Below, piece after piece: positions 34,565 to 42,811 of a stretch of DNA of 64,000 nt (the first letter of the stretch is position 1; each line of letters starts with the position of its first letter). A program made the translations under genes and the position numbers. The DNA lies in the NCBI GenBank assembly GCA_965207475.1, contig OZ242278.1, positions 496,001 through 560,000 on the forward strand, given 5' to 3'. Source of the stretch: WTFY01 sp011523795 (lineage in GTDB: Bacteria; Pseudomonadota; Gammaproteobacteria; UBA4575). The notes under the pieces are model-generated. The model was given only the letters and a program-made list of their open reading frames with translations, had not been told where the DNA came from and ran no database searches.

Positions 34565-34918
34565 AAATCTATATACCGCCCTTTCAGATTGCTCTTAAGT
34601 GTACGCAGGTTCAGCGCCTTGTAAACTCCTGATTGATTCCAACAGGGCCCTGAGCTTCCCCACATGCACGCTTAGAGGATCCTTCCATATCCCTTGTCTG
34701 CCGGGATTGGGTAGCTGATTCTTTTAAATTTCTGGAAATTAGACTATCCTTGCTTTGTCGCCCATTACATGAGGACCCGAAGTCGGGTCTCCTGCTAAAT
34801 ACAATAGCTTTTAGCAAATAGGCAGAACATTCACTCCTTGTATAATGGCGACAAGGCCCGGCACCCTTGGGTGCCGGTTGAAGCTCACTGGAAAGGGAAA
34901 TAATCAGGAGATAGTTTC
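34565..34918 (+). promoter_or_regulatory. Promoter and hairpin before the 34919 gene
   Basis: The 354-base gap ends with TATAAT at 34841-34846, a good -10 box, and a perfect hairpin at 34858-34877 (CCGGCACCC, loop TT, GGGTGCCGG) in the presumed leader of the plus-strand gene at 34919. No clear -35 is seen. CAGGAGATA precedes the ATG. The rest of the gap holds nothing I can identify. Confidence 0.45.
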
Positions 34919-35474
34919 ATGAAGTTCAATTTTTTTGCCATTCTCGCCCTGTGTCTTTGGATCACTGACAGCGCAGGCGCAACTTCAAACTGCCAACATT
35001 ACCGGTCCGACCAGTGCCAGCGTCAGAGAGGGCCAGATCAATTCCATCGAATTGACCTATAGTTTCACATCCACATCGGTCACGCCGAAAGATTTCAACC
35101 TCAGTGGGACATGGGATATCGAGTTCAAGATGGAGACAGGGGGCACAACTCTCAAGACATACAACAAGAACGGCTGGTCGCCCGCTACCTATGTGAGGGG
35201 GTGGCAGATGGTACCGCTATACCATAACACCCGCTGGAACCAGATCGGTCCTGAAGAGTATGAAGTGACGGTCAAGATCTATGTCAGCGTCAACAATGAC
35301 AACTGCCGCGGTGAACGACCTCCCGGTGACGGACAGGAAGGCGACCTGGGAAGCGTCACTTTGTACACCCGGTTCATGCCTAGTGGGGGAACGACACATG
35401 GTGTCATGCTGAACAAGATCGATGACGAGCCATCGAGCGCCCAGGCGTGCAGCCGCGACATATGGCCGGGTTAA
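34919..35474 (+). CDS. Secreted hypothetical protein, frameshifted at the signal peptide
   Basis: The mature part is open from 34935 and reads LTAQAQLQTANITGPTSASV onward, a beta-rich exported domain with two cysteines. The well-placed ATG at 34919 (AGGAG upstream) starts in another frame and reads MKFNFFAILALCLWITDSAG, a good signal peptide. The frames meet around a run of seven T at 34930-34936 and a CTTT at 34955. A one-base change there would fuse them. It is either a recent pseudogene, a sequencing error or a second slippage switch. The domain family is not recognised; its exported beta architecture resembles the gene at 30772. Confidence 0.45.
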
Positions 35475-35644
35475 ACGGTATGCACCTCTACGGTCGTGCA
35501 AGTCATAAAACATCCGCCCTCAGTCTATACCTTGGTGCCGTGAAGGGATATCTAGAGCAAAGAGGGTTTACAGAAGTTTGATTGCAGCTACGATTACACT
35601 GGCTAAAGTCACCTGAACAGCTACTAAAAGGGGAACATCGCCTA

Positions 35645-35749
35645 TGTTTAAGTTGACCAAATGATTCCGTTGCAGTAGCGATTTAACCATGGAGATTAAA
35701 GCTATGAAAACTGGAAAAGCACCCGGAAAGTCACACCGCAAAGGCATCT
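35645..35749 (+). mobile_element. IS1595-family left-end remnant
   Basis: The segment TGTTTAAGTTGACC through ACCATGGAGATTAAAGCTATG and the following codons (MKTGKAPGKSHRKGI) are nearly identical to the left end and first codons of the intact IS at 42741. Homology stops at GGCATCT, after which a stop follows. Only about 105 bases remain. The rest of 35475-36133 contains no gene that I can support. Confidence 0.75.
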
Positions 35750-36133
35750 AACTATAAGAGATTCTTATACTTACCCGTCCAGTGTAATCCGTGCAAATTA
35801 TTACCACAAGAAAAACTTCCGGTTTTGTTTACTCAAACAAAAAACATTTGTACTATTCGAGTTGGGAGTTCATTCAACAGCTGGTTGAATTTAGGTTGTG
35901 TGCTGATGAATTGTAGGCTCCGCAATGACTCCCTATCAGTGAAATCAGCACATGACGGACAGCCAGGGGGGTGATGCTGACAGGCGGTCAAATTTTCCAA
36001 ATTGTTATACCGACCTGCTGGCCCGACCCCCTGGTGGCCTGTCCCCTTGAAAAACAAGACTGATGCAGAAAACTGACCCTATTGAACAAACTGAAACTGC
36101 AATCTGGATGTCGTACTCGAACTGCAAGCCAGC

Positions 36134-36289
36134 ATGAATGAGCTAAAGGCTGATTTGAAGCAGCTCGAAGAGAACTTGGGCATGGTGAAAATGCACGTTG
36201 GATTGATCAATCAGAGCGTTAAGTTAATCAAAGAAAACCTTGATGGAGCCGACATGCCCCGTCTATTTAGGTATATAATTTCCTACTGA
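36134..36289 (+). CDS. Short coiled-coil peptide, possible gene remnant
   Basis: A 51-residue frame starting MNELKADLKQLEENLGMVKM shows a clear heptad pattern. In-frame sequence upstream (LDVVLELQAS) runs to a nearby stop. No ribosome binding site is evident. It could be the C-terminal remnant of a coiled-coil protein; no identity can be given. Confidence 0.3.
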   Translation: MNELKADLKQLEENLGMVKMHVGLINQSVKLIKENLDGADMPRLFRYIISY

Positions 36290-36310
36290 AACGGTTAGAA
36301 GGTATCCTGC

Positions 36311-36683
36311 TCAATGCTTTTTGCATGTGTATAATTCTGTCGTTTTCGTCTTTTTTTCAGAGCCGAAGTAATAGTATCTGCCCGTACCGTCTGGAGAGAT
36401 AGTAAAGGCACATTCATATGCACTACTTTCCAGGCTCAGACACCAGTTCCATCTACGATCCAGACCCTGAATCTTGAATTGTGTAGTTTGTGAGTAATCG
36501 CCAAATTTCACTTCACCAGTGCTATTTTGTAGGTCAGATGTCAAGGTAACGAGCAGGATAGTCTCCACATTTCCATTTTTCGGCCGTATCTGTAGACATC
36601 TTGTCACCATTGGCATCGTTCATGACTGTAGTGCAGCCAGTTATTACCACCATGCAACAAACGGCTAAAATTACACCTCTCAT
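36311..36683 (-). pseudogene. Small lipoprotein gene with one frameshift
   Basis: From ATG 36683 the frame reads MRGVILAVCCMVVITGCTTV, a lipoprotein signal with lipobox ITGC, then continues to EKWKCGDYPARYLDI and stops. The second frame takes over with LVTLTSDLQNSTGEVKFGDY and continues to TISPDGTGRYYYFGSEKKTK and the end. One frameshift near 36555 separates them. The family is not recognised. It starts within the end of methyltransferase relic 2 (ATGA overlap), probably by chance of rearrangement. Confidence 0.6.
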
Positions 36684-37008
36684 TGCTTTTCCATATAATT
36701 ACTCATCAAAGTCAAAATCGTAGTTCGTGTTTTCCATGGGATATGATCTTTGCAGTCTGCGTCAAATTCAGGCCATGCTTGATCACGCAGAACAGGTACT
36801 CCTATATCATCTGTCAGCCACTTTAAGGTCCAAGTGTTTTTGAACCCCGCGCCCGCAGCTTCGCTGCCGATGGGTGCAGCATAATTGGTCTTGGAATTGA
36901 AGGGTGGACTAAATAAATCAGGTCAACCGAGGTGCTGTTCATGCCTCGCATGATAGGCAGGTTGTCGCCTGTCCAGATAGTTTGGTTGGGCCAGTTCGGC
37001 TGTATCCA
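36680..37008 (-). pseudogene. DNA methyltransferase relic 2 (N-terminal part)
   Basis: The minus strand reads NWPNQTIWTGDNLPIMRGMN then STSVDLIYL in one frame and PPFNSKTNYAAPIGSEAAGA in the next. Together these are the N-terminus and DPPF catalytic motif of the same methyltransferase family as relic 1, broken by a shift at the DPPF aspartate. After FKNTWTL the sequence becomes unrelated and ends in NYMEKQ. It is inactive. Relics 1 and 2 represent different ends of the gene. Confidence 0.75.
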
Positions 37009-37112
37009 TAGTCCCGCTGCTCATCATGGCATGCACCAGCTTCACCAACATAAGGAGCGATACCATTAACTACCACTGGTTCCACCAGCACATGACCAAA
37101 ATTAAGCTACTA

Positions 37113-37440
37113 CTAGCAAGATGATTTGTCAAATATAACAACGCCATTATTAAGCTCGTCTAAGCAAGATTCCACTCTGTATAAAACCTCCAAATCTTTA
37201 AATCGACTGCTCGACCTACAGTTGTTGACCTGTTTATATACCCAAACGGGTGCAGTAAAAAGCAACCATACAAAAAATGCAGTCGTACCAGTCATCAGGG
37301 CTAAAGGCATGAAAACAGCCACCTATTCAGATAGTGCAGCTTCCCTAGTTGCCACCTTTAAAAAATCGAACTTCCAAGCGAGCAAAGCAACAAGAAATGC
37401 ACAGAGCCCTATGCAGACTACAGTGGGCTTTTTTCAAGAC
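37113..37440 (-). pseudogene. Degenerate two-helix membrane protein
   Basis: One minus-strand frame reads TVVCIGLCAFLVALLAWKFD, a TAG after REAALSE, then VAVFMPLALMTGTTAFFVWL and LFTAPVWVYKQ. It thus has two membrane helices separated by an in-frame stop, without a start codon upstream. The part after the stop could be translated from an internal start as a 69-aa single-helix protein. Identity is not known. Confidence 0.4.
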
Positions 37441-37633
37441 ATAAGGGTTAGTGAATGAACCTCTTAGTGTCGTGTAAAATAATACAACACCTTCTTTGAT
37501 GACAGCCATTCCCCACTGTTGCTCAGATCTGCAACCGAGGATATCAGGTTGCCGCTTACAGATCCCTGACTCGCTGTGCGAAGGCCTGGTGCATCTTGTT
37601 CAGATACTCTACAAGCCACTCATGCTGCCGGGG

Positions 37634-38473
37634 CTAGTCCGACTTGTCCCTCGGGTCTGCGTTGTGCAGATAGTGCGATATCCGGCAGTCACGCGAGGTC
37701 GGCTGTTGATCTCCCCATTCGAGTTGGTGTCCCAATTCCTGTTCGATCTCGTCCTTTTCCTGTTTCAGAAGATCATGGTATTCCTTGGCATCATCGCCTC
37801 GGATGTACAGTTCCGCTCGGATGAATTTATCCCGCATGTTTATTGTCGCAACGATGTTAAAGTTCCTTCGTCCAATGGGGTAAACCATCCATGCTCGATG
37901 ATTTGGAGCTCGGTTACCGCGAACTGGTCCACCTCCAGCATTCAGCCTATCCTGAAGCTCAGTCCAGTACCCCTTTCGCATGAGTTTTCGTTCAGACAAT
38001 TCGGAATCATCCGTTTCACGGACTGTCCGTGACCAGCCATTCGGCATGGAGACGATATTGAATTTTGGCGCAGCCGGTGAATCGCTGATCCGCCACAGTT
38101 CAATTTCCAATCCGAAAAAACGAGAGTCTTGGTGTGTGATCTCGTTCAGCCAGTCAAGCGTCGCCCGATGTTCGTCCCTGAACCTGTCCACCAGCCATAC
38201 GACAGTGACGGCTTGCAGGCCTGCAGCATAAGTCAATAATTTGCCCAGGTGGTCGTGGTCAGTCTGCTCAAGCTGGTTTTCGATCAGTACTAGGGCTTCC
38301 GTGCCAATGTCCCTGCAAACTATGTCAGCGCAGAACGATCCAACCTCTTTTTCCACCGTGACAAGTTCAAGATCGAGCCCAAGTGTTTCACTGAGGACTG
38401 CGAGATTTTCCGGTTCGGCAAGCCATGGTGTGAACCCCGCTGGTTCACTCGCCCATATGGTTCGAAGCCTCAA
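37634..38473 (-). CDS. DUF4268 protein, N-terminus cut by an island end
   Basis: A 279-aa protein matching the DUF4268 family: ASEPAGFTPWLAEPENLAVL, then the nuclease-like core FCADIVCRDIGTEALVLIEN with the QLEQTDHDHLGKLLTYAAGL block (a D...ExQ arrangement like PD-(D/E)XK proteins). The C-terminal half contains FNIVATINMRDKFIRAELYI. Such proteins are common in defence and mobile contexts. The only start is a TTG lying inside the island-end repeat at 38465, without a ribosome binding site. A few native N-terminal residues and the promoter were therefore probably lost, and expression is doubtful. Confidence 0.7.
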   Translation of the reverse strand: MRLRTIWASEPAGFTPWLAEPENLAVLSETLGLDLELVTVEKEVGSFCADIVCRDIGTEALVLIENQLEQTDHDHLGKLLTYAAGLQAVTVVWLVDRFRDEHRATLDWLNEITHQDSRFFGLEIELWRISDSPAAPKFNIVSMPNGWSRTVRETDDSELSERKLMRKGYWTELQDRLNAGGGPVRGNRAPNHRAWMVYPIGRRNFNIVATINMRDKFIRAELYIRGDDAKEYHDLLKQEKDEIEQELGHQLEWGDQQPTSRDCRISHYLHNADPRDKSD

Positions 38474-38594
38474 AATAGAGAGAACATTTATTTACTAATC
38501 AGTCACTTGCGGTGTTTGCCCTTTTAATACCACAGTTGACTAATCAATCACTTACAGTCTGTTGCGAACTTGAGTTGGTACAAATCTAGCACAA
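38465..38594. repeat. Island-end repeat, copy B
   Basis: This 130-base copy of the segment at 19555-19684 begins AAGCCTCAAA and ends CAAATCTAGCACA, and it shares TGACTAATCAATCACTTACA. The tRNA-derived portion is reduced to the AAGCCTC boundary. It abuts the DUF4268 gene and marks the end of a second, related element inside the island. Confidence 0.75.
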
Positions 38595-38694
38595 TCGAAT
38601 TACTTAATTGACAAGTCGTTTCAATCGAAACGACGTTACTGAAAACAGTCGAAGTGGTGTCAAGGGGATGACCTAACCAACATTATCCGAAACT

Positions 38695-39915
38695 TTAGCA
38701 GTTAGGTTCTCCTGCCTGCAACCTCACAACAAACCGCTCATCCTCTTCCAGCAATTCTGGGTCGGTGCCATTGTGCTCTTTCATCCCCCGGATGATCTTC
38801 CGTGGAACACCCATCCCCATGTGTTCCAGAAAGCCATAATCCCGCATCACATCTCTGATAAGCTGGTTCCGAGCAGATCGACAACCTGTTCGCATGCGTG
38901 CTGTTGTAATTCCATTGGGTAGCCGCCCAGGTGAAACAACCTCCACCCGGTCACTGTAGACGCAAAGCTCAATATCGGTATGGGACAGCAGGTAGTCCCG
39001 ATGGACCAAGGCATTCACGATCGTTTCACGAATCACCTCGGTTGGGTATTCCGGTATTTCTACCCGGCGTACACCGCCCTCCAGCCTAGCAGTTACACCT
39101 GTATTACGCCTTACGAAATCTATTGCCTGCTCCACCAACCCAGCTTCGACCAGTTCGTTCTGCTCATTCAGCAACGGCGTCATCGGTCCACGAAGTTGGG
39201 TTCTCTCACGCGCTGCATAATCCTTCTCTCTGCCAGGAAACGCCGCAGCATCGACACCTGCCTGCCCCAGAAAGCGGTTCGGGATCTTACCGAATAAAAG
39301 CAAACCCGCTAGAGTCGCTCCATCCTCCGTCATGATTTCGGTATTAGATAGCAGCGTTTGCCACTCTGTCTCATCGTTATCTGCTGGCACCTCCTGCTGG
39401 CGGATACTCACAAAGTAATTCCTGAGACGGCGCTGGTCGAGATCAACAATACGCGACCCAGGGACTGGCATTAACTCTGCTCGGAACATGCCACGCTTCT
39501 GAAACAACCGGCTAAGCTCTTCCGGTGTCGGTTCGCGGTTCGTAGTTCCAACACGAATGAAGTACATGTGCCGGTTATTGTGCCACCTGCTGTGCACGTT
39601 GTTACCACGCGGCACACTGATGATCGCCACATCTTTGCCAGGCTCTACATCTTGAATGATGCTATAGCTAGGAATAATTGCGGGCCTGATCTTGTCACGG
39701 CACGCATTCATCACCCATTCTTCAAGGTTGTCGCGCATGATGCCGCTTACAGCACCGCTGTCCTCCACTCCCAGCAGAACCATCCCACCTTCCAGATTCG
39801 AGAATGCGACAAGTTCCTCTGCAAGTTCGTGGTTTTCGATATCATCGCGTTTGAACTCAACCTCTGAATTTTCATTGTTGCGCAAAAGTTCCAACAACTC
39901 TACTCGCGTAATCAT
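38695..39915 (-). CDS. Schlafen/AlbA_2-domain ATP-binding protein
   Basis: A 406-aa protein. The AlbA_2 (Schlafen-like) domain occupies about residues 5-130: SEVEFKRDDIENHELAEELV, then AFSNLEGGMVLLGVEDSG, and RHMYFIRVGTTNREPTPEEL. The C-terminal part carries the HATPase_c_4 signature, VIRETIVNALVHRDYLLSHT and SPGRLPNGI, as in RecG-like/AlbA_2 regulators. I chose the ATG at 39915 with GAGG upstream, 8 bases after the stop of the ATPase gene; a TTG at 39927 would overlap it. AlbA_2 domains bind or cleave nucleic acid in some defence systems, so a two-gene module with the preceding ATPase is likely. Confidence 0.8.
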   Translation of the reverse strand: MITRVELLELLRNNENSEVEFKRDDIENHELAEELVAFSNLEGGMVLLGVEDSGAVSGIMRDNLEEWVMNACRDKIRPAIIPSYSIIQDVEPGKDVAIISVPRGNNVHSRWHNNRHMYFIRVGTTNREPTPEELSRLFQKRGMFRAELMPVPGSRIVDLDQRRLRNYFVSIRQQEVPADNDETEWQTLLSNTEIMTEDGATLAGLLLFGKIPNRFLGQAGVDAAAFPGREKDYAARERTQLRGPMTPLLNEQNELVEAGLVEQAIDFVRRNTGVTARLEGGVRRVEIPEYPTEVIRETIVNALVHRDYLLSHTDIELCVYSDRVEVVSPGRLPNGITTARMRTGCRSARNQLIRDVMRDYGFLEHMGMGVPRKIIRGMKEHNGTDPELLEEDERFVVRLQAGEPNC

Positions 39916-39923
39916 GCTGAACC

Positions 39924-42665
39924 TCAAAAACCGTATTTCAGACGCCGCATCTCGAAGGCTGCTTTACCGCCTTCAAGGATTTCTTCTACCATCTCGCGCA
40001 CCGGTCTGGCATCAATCGAACCCATATGCTTTCGTTCGACTTGACTTTGCAAGTCGTCGTCCATCGACCCTGTCGTCAGACCCAGAATCAACTCGGCATC
40101 GCCAAGCACAGGGATATTGGCATTGTGTGTGGAAAACACGAACTGGCGTTTCCTTTTCTCATCTTTCATCGTCGGTACAACCCCATCCGTAATGAACCTG
40201 TTATCTAGATCATCCTCCGGCTGATCTACTATAAGTGGGGCTTTCGCTTCCAGAAGTAGCAACAGCAACACGGCCGTCGCCTTTTGCCCAGTTGAAAGTG
40301 CTTCTAACGTGTGCCAAGCCTCCGGTTTTCCCTCCGGTGCCGTGTTCAGTTTGATTGTTGTTGTCGCCGGAAGCTCTAGTTCCTCGATTTCCATGAATAA
40401 ATCCGTACTGGCCTGAGCTATACGCTCAGCCGCAGCCGGCGGCAAGTGGTAATGCTCAATCAGGGCCTCCTTGCCCTCCCTGCACCGTTCAGCCAAGTCA
40501 CGCAGCGATAGCTCCTCTTGCGACTTCAAACGCTCTAGCGCTGGTCCAAGCTGACCACCTACCTTGTTGCGCAACAGCCTCTCCAGCGGTTCGATATTGC
40601 CCGCCATCTTCACATTCACCTGTACCCGTCCCCGCAGTTTTTGAGAAATCTTCTTAGCTGCACGGGCTAGGGCCCGATATTCAGTTGATTGTAGGTTTTC
40701 CCATTCAGGCAACAGCTTTCGCCGGAAATCCCCATGTGCCTCCAAGTCTCGCTTCAGTGTTTTCTGTTGTTCCTGCAAAGGCCGAAGTCTTTCGATCTGT
40801 TGCCGTAACCGGATAAATTCCACACCATCAATTTTTGATTTCTGTAGTTTCCGCAACAACTTGCTATAGTTTTCGTCTGCTGTTTTCCGCTGCTTATCCC
40901 ATCGTGCATGTAGCGCACTCAATTCCTTAGCAGTTACCTCCAAAGCGCTATCAATCTCACTGACTATTACTCCCAACCTTTGGTCAAGACCATCGAATAT
41001 CCCCTTGCCTTCGCCCAGCAACCCAGCATTCGGCAGATTATCAAGGGATTTCGCGGAGAGAAACGCCGTATCGATTGGTATCAGTTCCTTAAGTTCATCT
41101 CTCACTGTCATGATCGGTGAAACTCGTTCTCGCATTGTCACCAGAACCTGCTCCTCACGCACCAGTTGGCTTTTCTCCTTCAGTTGCTCCTCCAGCCCTG
41201 CTTCCTGAAAACGCGCCAGCGTTTCTTCAAGAACCGGTAGTGCTGCCAGTTGATCCTCTACTGACTTGATCGCTCTCTGGACTTCCACAATCTGTCCGCG
41301 CGAGCGGCCCAGATCAAGCTTCACTTTTGCTTTCTGTGACGCTGCAGAGGCATCCTGCTCGACAAATCTGTCGAGCAGCAATGTTAGTTTTTCACGACTT
41401 TTCGTAAGTTCGGAGATTTCATGCTGCCCAAATACTTCAACCCCCGGCACAATATCTCGTGGTATAAGCGACAGTACCTTGCCGCTCTCATCTTTCACAA
41501 CGGCCGGATTCGGAACAGTCCGCTCTATCACGTAGTCCCGTTTTGACGGGTGATGTGATCGAACCATCAGCGATATCTTAGTCCCGCCTCCCAGAACGTG
41601 GCGAACGATGCCTGTGTGTGCGGCAGCTGCATCCTCTCCAAGCGGGTCAAGGTCCAACACATACCGCAGACTCTCAATGACCGTTGATTTCCCAGTGCCA
41701 CGCCCGCCAATCAGCACATTCAAGTTTTCGTTAAAATGCAACCGCGTCCCATCAAGAAATCCCCCTTCCCACGTCATGGCAAGAAACTCCGCATGCGGCT
41801 CAGGCTGCGGGTCGCTGTTCAGACGAATACGGGAATTGGGGTCGAGAAACGCTTGCCGCAGTGCTTCAGTTGAAATCTCCGACATCTTGACGAAGCAACT
41901 CGACCCTGGCGTTGACAACTCTTCCGGATCATTCACATCCTTCGCATTGATGATTGCGATTGGCCTTTCACGGCGATGTTGAGCTTCGCTGTTCTTAAGT
42001 ATCGCGCGCAAATTCTCGGGAGCGTTATCAACTGGCCCCGGCAACGCACATGCCAACAGGTCCGGTGATGTCCAGGCCTGGATGCGTGTTTGGCCAGACA
42101 GTTTTTTCAGCAGTCCACCATTGGATGCAACATGGGCGGCTATGCAGACAGCACCCCATTCTTTTGCCAGTCCCAGCAGTGCCAAACTGTCCTCTGCCCC
42201 AATCGGTGACGCCTCACTATCATCTTGTATACCGCATCGACCAATGAACTTTTCCAAGTTTTGATCTCTGTCCGGGTCAAAAAGGCACAGGTAATGTACC
42301 CCATCCTTTGCCACCGCCTCGAACCCGAGAAACGCGAATAGCCCTGCTTCACGCGCAGTCTGTACCAGCTTTCTGGAATCTTTCACGCGGTAATGGTCCG
42401 TAACCCCGATGACTTCGATACGATTTTCTTTGCAGGCGTTGATGGTCGCTGCGTTGTATTCGGTCTCCGAAGTAAATTTCGTTGCCTTGCCGAACCGCTG
42501 CAAATACCCGAACGGATTGATCTGCAGCGCACAACGGTAAAACCGTGCTCCCCCCGGAAGCGCTAGCGCTGCCCCCAAGGCCTCAGACACTGTCATGTCC
42601 AACAACTCGATGCCACCATCCAAAACAGTACCCTCAGCATTTGTCATACTCTGCGTAGTAGTCAT
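39924..42665 (-). CDS. PHP-domain/SMC-like AAA ATPase (TrlF-like)
   Basis: A 913-aa protein. Residues ~40-210 resemble a PHP phosphoesterase domain (GVTDHYRV, FLGFEAVAKDGVHYLCLF, AAHVASNGG). The expected first HxH metal motif is replaced by CALQINPFGY, so catalysis is uncertain. An ABC/SMC-type ATPase follows: Walker A IGGRGTGKST near 318, long coiled coils (~440-700), then LEALSTGQKATAVLLLLLLE, Walker B APLIVDQPEDDLDNRFI, and a FSTHNANIPVLGDAELI switch. This is the layout of TrlF-like and OLD/PARIS-like defence ATPases. It is co-transcribed with the AlbA_2 gene and abuts the IS1595 element. Confidence 0.82.
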   Translation of the reverse strand: MTTTQSMTNAEGTVLDGGIELLDMTVSEALGAALALPGGARFYRCALQINPFGYLQRFGKATKFTSETEYNAATINACKENRIEVIGVTDHYRVKDSRKLVQTAREAGLFAFLGFEAVAKDGVHYLCLFDPDRDQNLEKFIGRCGIQDDSEASPIGAEDSLALLGLAKEWGAVCIAAHVASNGGLLKKLSGQTRIQAWTSPDLLACALPGPVDNAPENLRAILKNSEAQHRRERPIAIINAKDVNDPEELSTPGSSCFVKMSEISTEALRQAFLDPNSRIRLNSDPQPEPHAEFLAMTWEGGFLDGTRLHFNENLNVLIGGRGTGKSTVIESLRYVLDLDPLGEDAAAAHTGIVRHVLGGGTKISLMVRSHHPSKRDYVIERTVPNPAVVKDESGKVLSLIPRDIVPGVEVFGQHEISELTKSREKLTLLLDRFVEQDASAASQKAKVKLDLGRSRGQIVEVQRAIKSVEDQLAALPVLEETLARFQEAGLEEQLKEKSQLVREEQVLVTMRERVSPIMTVRDELKELIPIDTAFLSAKSLDNLPNAGLLGEGKGIFDGLDQRLGVIVSEIDSALEVTAKELSALHARWDKQRKTADENYSKLLRKLQKSKIDGVEFIRLRQQIERLRPLQEQQKTLKRDLEAHGDFRRKLLPEWENLQSTEYRALARAAKKISQKLRGRVQVNVKMAGNIEPLERLLRNKVGGQLGPALERLKSQEELSLRDLAERCREGKEALIEHYHLPPAAAERIAQASTDLFMEIEELELPATTTIKLNTAPEGKPEAWHTLEALSTGQKATAVLLLLLLEAKAPLIVDQPEDDLDNRFITDGVVPTMKDEKRKRQFVFSTHNANIPVLGDAELILGLTTGSMDDDLQSQVERKHMGSIDARPVREMVEEILEGGKAAFEMRRLKYGF

Positions 42666-42811
42666 ATAAATTCCAGACTATGCAATTGCCTGTTCCCCGT
42701 ATATATGTTGTCCGTCAATTAAATACTTGGTGACTTAAAATTTGGGAATTATATATTTAAGTTGACAAGGGAGCTTCATTGTAGTAGCTTTTAACCATGG
42801 AGGTTAAAGCT

